Assembly: GCA_030340625.1 (NCBI GenBank)
Contig: JAOPHQ010005484.1
Coordinates: 1-64,000, forward strand
Length of the DNA: 64,000 nt
DNA from: Merluccius polli
Lineage: Eukaryota > Chordata > Actinopteri > Gadiformes > Merlucciidae
Direction of reading: 5' to 3'
Part shown: piece after piece, positions 1 through 64,000 of the stretch
How the letters are laid out: each line of letters begins with the position of its first letter
How positions within the stretch are numbered: position 1 is the stretch's first letter
Notes under the pieces: generated by a model
The model's input: only the letters and a program-made list of their open reading frames with translations
Told to the model about the DNA's origin: nothing
The model's database searches: none
Position numbers and translations under genes: made by a program

Positions 1-371
1 ACCTCCGTTAACCCCTCGTCCTCCACGATGTTCATTGGCCTGCAGTCCATCGCGATCCACTTGGCGAGCACATCCGTGAGCCTGTGGGTCGCGGGCAGGC
101 TCATGCACGGGGCGTCCTCCTCCTCGAGTTTAATCTGCCGGACGGCTTTGCTGTGGCTGACGTGTTCGACGCTAATCTGCGCTGCGGCTGCACTCGCGTC
201 TGGGTGCTTTGCGTTTACGTGGTACGCTAAACTTGAGCTGCTTCGGTGATAAGCAAATTCCTTCTTACAAATAATGCATATCACCTTATTTTTATCTATG
301 GTGCCGTCGGGGCGTTGGAGAAATGTAAATCTTCCGTTCATTGGACCGGTAACTTTCGCATGCGCCTCCAT
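1..371 (-). CDS. hAT-family transposase / ZBED-like protein, N-terminal part
   Basis: Read on the minus strand from the ATG at 371, the frame stays open for 123 codons to the window edge, so the gene is cut by the boundary. The start has the features of a BED zinc finger: C32-x2-C35 (CIIC), then H51-x4-H56, within a segment running DKNKVICIICKKEFAYH. Further on, the residues LTDVLAKWIAMDCRPMNIVE resemble the helix after the finger in Ac/hAT-type transposases and their domesticated ZBED relatives. These proteins cut and paste hAT elements in the nucleus, or act as DNA-binding proteins once domesticated. The catalytic part and C-terminal dimerisation domain are outside the window, so I cannot say whether the copy is intact. 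No frameshift is visible in what remains. It is more likely a transposon than a host gene, given its repetitive surroundings. Confidence 0.75.
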   Translation of the reverse strand, partial: MEAHAKVTGPMNGRFTFLQRPDGTIDKNKVICIICKKEFAYHRSSSSLAYHVNAKHPDASAAAAQISVEHVSHSKAVRQIKLEEEDAPCMSLPATHRLTDVLAKWIAMDCRPMNIVEDEGLTE

Positions 372-716
372 TTTCACGTCTCCAAACCTTGCCCGCGGAA
401 CAACAACGGGAGCCTATTAGCTCATGCTAAACCATCCCAAACACAACGACAGCCAATCAATGTCCACTTCCGGGTGTGACTCGCCGCTGTTTTCCACCCA
501 CAACAACTCAAGCGCAAGAAGCCAACGCTTCTTACGTTTGTAAGCCAACGCATAAAAACCTTTTTTTTTTTTTTTTTTTATAAAAAGGCAACTGCATACA
601 GAAACAGTAAAGTTAGAGATTAAAAAACATAACGCGCTAAACATGACTAATTAATTGATCGCAATTAACGCGATAATTTCACTATTTAATAGTCAAATTA
701 TCGCTATTAAATTTGT
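372..716. other. Upstream region of the hAT-like gene
   Basis: This stretch has no supportable gene. It probably holds the 5' untranslated and terminal part of the hAT element. A T-run lies at about 560-579. At 655-715 there is an AT-rich segment with GCGATAA/TTATCGC palindromic words, similar in flavour to the hAT miniature elements at 38083 and 54815. I did not find a clean terminal inverted repeat here. Confidence 0.35.
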
Positions 717-870
717 ATTTATTATTATTATTATTATTATTAATAATAATAATAATAATAATAATAACAATAATTATATTAACAACACTAATAATAATAA
801 CACTAATAACACTAATAATAATAATAATAACGATACTACTACTACTACTACTACTAATAATAATAATAAT
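717..870. repeat. (TTA)n / (AAT)n microsatellite
   Basis: An uninterrupted TTA tract switches to AAT, with AAC and ACT variants toward the right end. Long open frames across it are low-complexity Ile/Leu or Asn runs and are not coding. Confidence 0.9.
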
Positions 871-872
871 TG

Positions 873-1288
873 TTACCTTGAGGAGCTGGGCTGCACATCT
901 ACAGCTGGCTCTGACTCCGGGCTGTATGGAGGGGTGACGCAGTTCAGTAAAGTGACTTTCTGCCGTTTCACCCTATGGTAAGTCTCCCTCCACTTTCTGC
1001 GACGTTTTCGCTGCTCTCTGCCACTGAGATCTCCGATGTTCTTCCTTAAGCCTGACTCTAGGTCTCTCTTGTATTTTTCCTGTTCCTTCTCTAAATATAC
1101 TGCTCTCCTCTCTGGATCTGCATCACGCAGAGCGCGGTAGCGCCGCTGCTTTTCAGCAGCACTCAATGGTGGATTTGGTCCCTGTAAAAATATGTTTCGA
1201 ATGTCAAATTCATCTCATATGACATTTGTTATTTCGGTTTTAATTTGAATGAAATAGCAAGACATTTAATTCAATATTCATATAAAGT

Positions 1289-1335
<47 letters not shown>

Positions 1336-1665
1336 AAGAGGGCAGTACTCATTGCTGTTACCGATAACTCAGTGCTGTTGCCCTTGATTTGAGTAACAGC
1401 AATGAGGGTAACAGCAATGAGTTTTTAGCATCAAATTAGCAATTATCTGAAATCTAGCTACATAGCATCATTGCTAATAACCTGATGACATTCAGCAATT
1501 TTAAAGGATATAACTGAATATTTTATTTTAAAAAACAAACAATGAATGACTAAAAATAATTTCGGTAACATGACATAACACTGACATTTACGACATCTAA
1601 CAGAGCCAAAATACCATTACATTTTAAGAAAAATAAATGAGAGAACTTACTTTTGGTCTTCCCAT
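873..1665 (-). CDS. Two-exon small basic protein, transposon-associated family
   Basis: Exon 1 (1665-1651, minus) encodes MGRPK and is followed by a GTAAGT donor. Exon 2 (1181-873) follows a TTTTTACAG acceptor and continues in frame, giving a 107-residue protein that begins MGRPKGPNPPLSAAEKQRRY. The middle is very basic (RRYRALRDADPERR, then GREQRKRRRKWRE), followed by a Pro/Ser tail (TPPYSPESEP). I recall proteins of this RRYRxRRDADPxRR type as multi-copy, repeat-associated genes in teleosts, but I cannot name the superfamily. The final codon overlaps an AAG|GTAACA donor-like site just before the stop, so the annotated stop may instead be read-through into an intron and the real protein may be longer. 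Function is unknown; the basic composition suggests nucleic-acid binding (inference). Lower-coordinate exons could connect toward the hAT gene, but I see no evidence for that. Confidence 0.5.
1290..1335. repeat. (CTTT)n microsatellite
   Basis: A pure tetranucleotide tract inside the intron of the small minus-strand gene. Confidence 0.9.
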
Positions 1666-1770
1666 GACCTTCAGAAGATTGACTGATGTCATTTCCTGTT
1701 GAACATGTCATTTGTGGAATGTACCAAAATCTTGAGAGGGGGGATTCTGTAAGGGTAACAGCACTGAGTG
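1346..1770. repeat. Cluster of GGTAACAGCANTGAG words around a tiny first exon
   Basis: Close variants of GTAACAGCAATGAG occur twice on the minus strand (about 1350 and 1368), twice on the plus strand (about 1393 and 1409), and again at about 1755 (GGGTAACAGCACTGAGT). They bracket the ATG exon at 1651-1665. Such arrays often mark subterminal transposase-binding sites of a DNA transposon, which would make the small gene element-borne. That reading is inference. Confidence 0.4.
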
Positions 1771-1799
1771 CAAACCTAGGGACGCGACTAGAATGTGCA

Positions 1800-2160
1800 T
1801 TTTAACTAAAATGCAATTATATTTTTATGAAAAACATGTATTTAAAGTATAGGTGAAATAATTAGCTACACATAAATGCAAATGTTATATATTTTATTTT
1901 TATTTATATTCATGACACATCATGGTAAAATGTAAAATTTGGACCTGGGGACAAGTAACATAGGCTATATTTAAGTGTTTTAAATGCTTTTAATTAATGT
2001 GTAAAATGCTTTATTTTTTATTAAATTCATAAGTGGATTCATGTGTTTAGTGCTTTGTTTAACAAAACAATGTATTTCAAATAATTTTATTGCTTGTTTT
2101 TAAACATTTTATATGTTGAGGACATAAATGGCACTCATTCGGCGGAATCACCCAAATCAC
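1800..2160. other. AT-rich spacer
   Basis: AT-rich sequence without open frames of note, structured RNA or recognisable repeat. I see nothing to annotate. Confidence 0.5.
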
Positions 2161-2184
2161 TTTGATAAAGTTTAAAACTGGTTT

Positions 2185-2475
2185 TCCGCGCAGGCAGCCG
2201 TGCGGGCACCTCACGCCGAGGGGTCCTGATTGTTTTTGTTTTCCCACTTCCGCGTTCGGAGCCGGGCGGCTGAAGGGAAGTGAGCGGTGTGGGGGTGTGT
2301 GTGTGCGCGTGCGTCGTCCCGCGTGCGTCTCCTGAACGCGCGGAACCGTTCTGCGTTTCTCGGGGTGACGGTGTTTCCCACGCGCCGCGGTCCCTAGGGT
2401 TCAGGACGCTGTGGGGGGAGAGGAGAGTTAGGGGCCTCGGAAAAGAGCCAGCAAGGACAGCCAGGAATGCAGGAA
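2185..2475 (+). promoter_or_regulatory. GC/CpG-rich segment, candidate upstream promoter of the short dgkz form
   Basis: A local shift to CpG-rich sequence includes an ACTTCCGCG word (ETS-like, on the reverse strand) and many CG dinucleotides. It lies about 1.3 kb upstream of the short-form ATG. No TATA box is evident. The location and composition fit a CpG-type vertebrate promoter, but the transcription start cannot be seen from sequence alone. Confidence 0.3.
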
Positions 2476-2479
2476 GAGG

Positions 2480-2930
<451 letters not shown>

Positions 2931-3305
2931 CCGCATACAAACACACCTTCTGTACTTCTGTGACCTTTGCCTCATAAAGCTGTAAAAGCAGAGTTGAGTG
3001 CAGCCATGTTGTAGTCTTGGGGGGGGGGGGGGGGCGGGGGGACCACAGTTTTTATGGTGCTGGTGGTGCAACTAGCTTCACCTTGCGCCGAACCTAGTGG
3101 GAGGTTGTGGGTGGAGGTGACCTCTATCACTCCCATAACAATCATAACAATCATAATAATAATAATATAAGGTCCCATTCAAATGTGTATTTAATTTTTC
3201 CAGAGGGCTTCTGGGGAGTGAGTTTCACCTGGACACTGAAATCTGTCAAAAGACCAAAAACGGACGTCAAGCCATCGTTCCCTGCGATTTAAGTATTCAG
3301 AGTTT

Positions 3306-3760
3306 GTCAGAGGCGATCAAGAAGGATGTGAGACGCCGGCCGGAGCCGATTAACTAGGATATGAGACGTTCGCCAGAGGCAATTAATGAGGACGTGAGAC
3401 GTTCAGAAGAGGTGATTAACTAGGATGTGAGACGTTCACCAGAGGCAATTAACTAGGATGTGAGACGCAGGCCAGAGGCGATTAACGAGGACGTGAGACG
3501 CCGGCCAGAGGCGATTAACGAGGACGTGAGACGTTCAGAAGAGGTGATTAACAAGGACGTGAGACGTTCGCCAGAGGCAATTAACTAGGATGTGAGACGC
3601 AGGTCAGAGGCGATTAACGAGGACGTGAGACGCCGGTCAGAGGTGATTAACAAGGACGCGAGACGTCCCCCAGAGGCAATTAACGAGGACGTGAGACGCC
3701 GGCCAGAAGGGATTAACGAGGACGTGAGACGCCGGCCAGAGGGGATTAACGAGGACGTGC
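3306..3760. repeat. 33-bp minisatellite directly upstream of the short-form start codon
   Basis: About 13-14 imperfect copies of a 33-base unit built on GAGGACGTGAGACG plus GATTAAC. The array ends about 18 bases before the ATG of dgkz exon 1a, so it is probably 5' UTR or proximal promoter. Several units carry GGATGTGAG, an ATG followed immediately by TGA. The 33-base period is a multiple of three, which explains the open minus-strand frame. Confidence 0.9.
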
Positions 3761-3777
3761 CCTCAATCTGATTGGCC

Positions 3778-62105
<58,328 letters not shown>

Positions 62106-62302
62106 GTTTGTACCCACAAACAGACGGGGTCCGCGGTCAGTGGACAGCTTGTTGCTTTACTCATTTGTGTGAATAAGATGCTCTTTATGGTCTTTTATTA
62201 TTCAAAAATACTCAGACGTGTCCTCTCTGTGTAAGTCATGTTCTGGCAGAGTACATACATGTTGTGAGGCTGAAAAGCTTTTTAATACGCTTATTTACCA
62301 AT

Positions 62303-62513
62303 TAAAGGTGCAGTGTGTTGAATTTAGTGGCATCTAGTGGAACGGACTTGGCAGGAATATAATATAATAATATAGAAATTATATAATATTCATGAGTATG
62401 TTTTAATTAGTGTATAATCCCATGAAAATAAGAATCGTGTTTTCGTTACCTTAGAATGAGCCATTTATATCTACATGGGTCCTCTTCCACGGGGCGCGCC
62501 ATGTTGCACCGTT
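62303..62513 (+). mobile_element. Part of a common fish miniature element (TTAAAGGTGCAGTGTGT)
   Basis: TTAAAGGTGCAGTGTGTTGA and GGCATCTAGTGG, then GAGCCATTTATATCTACAT and CCATGTTGCACCG, are words I recall from a widespread teleost element. The right part is replaced by the 39-bp array. Confidence 0.5.
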
Positions 62514-62890
62514 AAAGTTACATGTAACCGTTTAAAATCAGTAACAATCAATAAAGTTACATGTAACCATTTAAAATCAGTAGCAATCATTAAAGTTACA
62601 TGTTTCAGTTTAAAATCAGTAACAATCATTAAAGTTACATGTTACAGTTTAAAATCAGTAGCAATCATTAAAGTTACATGTTACAGTTCAAAATCAGTAG
62701 CAATCATTAAAGTTACATGTTACAGTTTAAAATCAGTAGCAATCATTAAAGTTACATGTTACAGTTTAAAATCAGTAGCAATCATTAGTTACATGTAACC
62801 GTTTAAAATCAGTAGCAATCATTAAAGTTACATGTAACCGTTTAAAATCAGTAGCAATCATTAAAGTTACATGTTACTGTTTAAAATCAG
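62514..62890. repeat. 39-bp minisatellite
   Basis: About 9-10 copies of a unit containing AAAGTTACATGTTACAGTTT and AAAATCAGTAGCAATCATT. Some units carry the palindrome TTACATGTAA. The array starts at the broken edge of the miniature element. Confidence 0.9.
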
Positions 62891-63649
62891 TGCCTGTAGC
62901 AATAACACAAGAACAGCATCCATCCATGACAGCACACAAGCGAACACACAAACAGACAAATGAAACATAACGACGCGGAGCACAAGGCATCTTGTTATTA
63001 ATCATCGTTCACAGTATATACTACTTTCTTTCTTTTGTTGGGAAAACAAATCCATCAAGAGGAGTCTCGATGATCCCGCGAAAGAAATTGCAATTATGAA
63101 AAGGGAACGTGGCTGACGCTCGAAGTGTGAGAGTCATGTGCATGTAGAGCAGCATGAGGGGCTGAACACTGTATAATTCTACACAAATGAAGCCGCTGCA
63201 GAAGCTCCCGTCGAAATCCACGTTGTCAACGCCGAGCGCGACCGCCCACAGGGCTGCGTGCATACGAAGCGATGTATAAAACGCATATACAGCCCTCGTG
63301 TGTGGCTGCGCGCCTCTTCACGAAGCCGCCATGCAGATCCTCAAGCTGATGGGATTATTTTTTTCCCGTTTTGTTTTGGATACGTCAGTGGGATCAAGCT
63401 CGTATATAAAAAAACACCATGAGAACGAGAGGAGATGTCACTCACGTAACGCAGAAAATAAAACCGAGTGCGACATAATAGGACCATAAAGCAAATATGC
63501 ACTCAAATATGTCAAATCCGAGATAAATGGCGACACACTGTTGAGGATGCCGGTATGTTCACTGTTTCTGAAGTAGTGGGGAAACTCGCTGCTGCGCTCC
63601 CAGACGGTGCAACAAACCGGCCCAGTTACATGAGTGATGCAAGCGCTGT
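62891..63649. other. Intron 27 sequence
   Basis: No exon of the ankyrin region is recognised. Short frames here are not supported. Confidence 0.5.
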
Positions 63650-63880
63650 TGACATTTTATTAAGAATCAACTGAAAACCTTCTTATCCAGGCAGGCATTA
63701 AATCAATGCAGCATGTCTTTATCTCTTTTTACCATCATTTTGTAATACTTTTCTTTCTTTGTCTGCATTTTCATTGGATCTTTTATGCTATTTTTCTGAA
63801 CTTATTTTGTCTTTCTATTGTTGCATTTTTTTTTGTTGTATGAAATGTGCTTTAGAAATAAGTTATTATTATGATAGTTT
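63650..63880 (+). mobile_element. LINE-type 3' end
   Basis: AAAACCTTCTTATCCAGGCAGGC is followed, near 63845, by GAAATGTGCTTTAGAAATAA and TTATTATTAT, the typical 3' tail of a fish LINE copy. A (GT)n tract follows at 63886-63911. Confidence 0.5.
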
Positions 63881-64000
63881 GTGGAGTGTGTGTGTGTGTG
63901 TGTGTGTGTGTGGTTGATGGCTGGTTTAAAGCAGCCTCACGACCCGAGTCAGACTGTACCTAATACATTAGGTACAGCTCATATTTTTGTATGAGCTGAG

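Overview
The window is a piece of a ray-finned fish genome, most likely a spiny-rayed teleost. I infer this from very dense (CA)n/(GT)n/(CT)n microsatellites, many short terminal-inverted-repeat elements of kinds familiar from teleosts, and a vertebrate gene with small exons and long repeat-filled introns.

One host gene dominates. It is diacylglycerol kinase zeta (dgkz), on the + strand from about 3.8 kb past the right edge. I assembled 27 coding exon positions by matching splice sites and reading frame to the remembered family layout. There are two alternative first exons: a short acidic one (3778-4073) and a long Arg/Ser-rich one (20710-21845). Both end in the same phase and join exon 2 at 22605. 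Exons 2-8 carry the two cysteine-rich C1 domains. Exon 9 is the MARCKS-like basic segment. Exons 10-14 hold the catalytic domain, with GGDGT ending exon 12 and GTGNDLARTLNW in exon 13. Exons 15-26 hold the accessory domain and linker. Exon 27 is the last one visible. The ankyrin repeats and C-terminus lie beyond the window. The frame is open throughout, giving at least 1136 codons (long form) or 856 (short form).

The first 1.8 kb holds two mobile-element-type genes on the minus strand: the N-terminus of a BED-finger hAT transposase running off the left edge, and a two-exon 107-codon protein of a basic family that I recall from fish repeats. Everything else is intron. The introns hold hAT, PIF/Harbinger and TTAA-flanked miniature elements, several with target-site duplications that can be read directly, two cases of nesting, two large fold-back elements, eight minisatellite arrays and one large tandem duplication.

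The most interesting theme is how closely repeats abut the exons. The 3' splice sites of exons 6, 13 and 19 sit in (TG)n tracts, that of exon 18 uses the pyrimidine-rich tail of a dispersed repeat, and those of exons 7 and 25 lie about 25-33 bases from miniature transposons. Exons 13 and 22 are flanked by complementary TG and CA tracts. I found no undescribed multi-gene system. The best novelty candidates are this repeat-built splicing architecture, an intronic 24-bp hairpin, and a TTAA element carrying a small ORF that ends at a splice donor.
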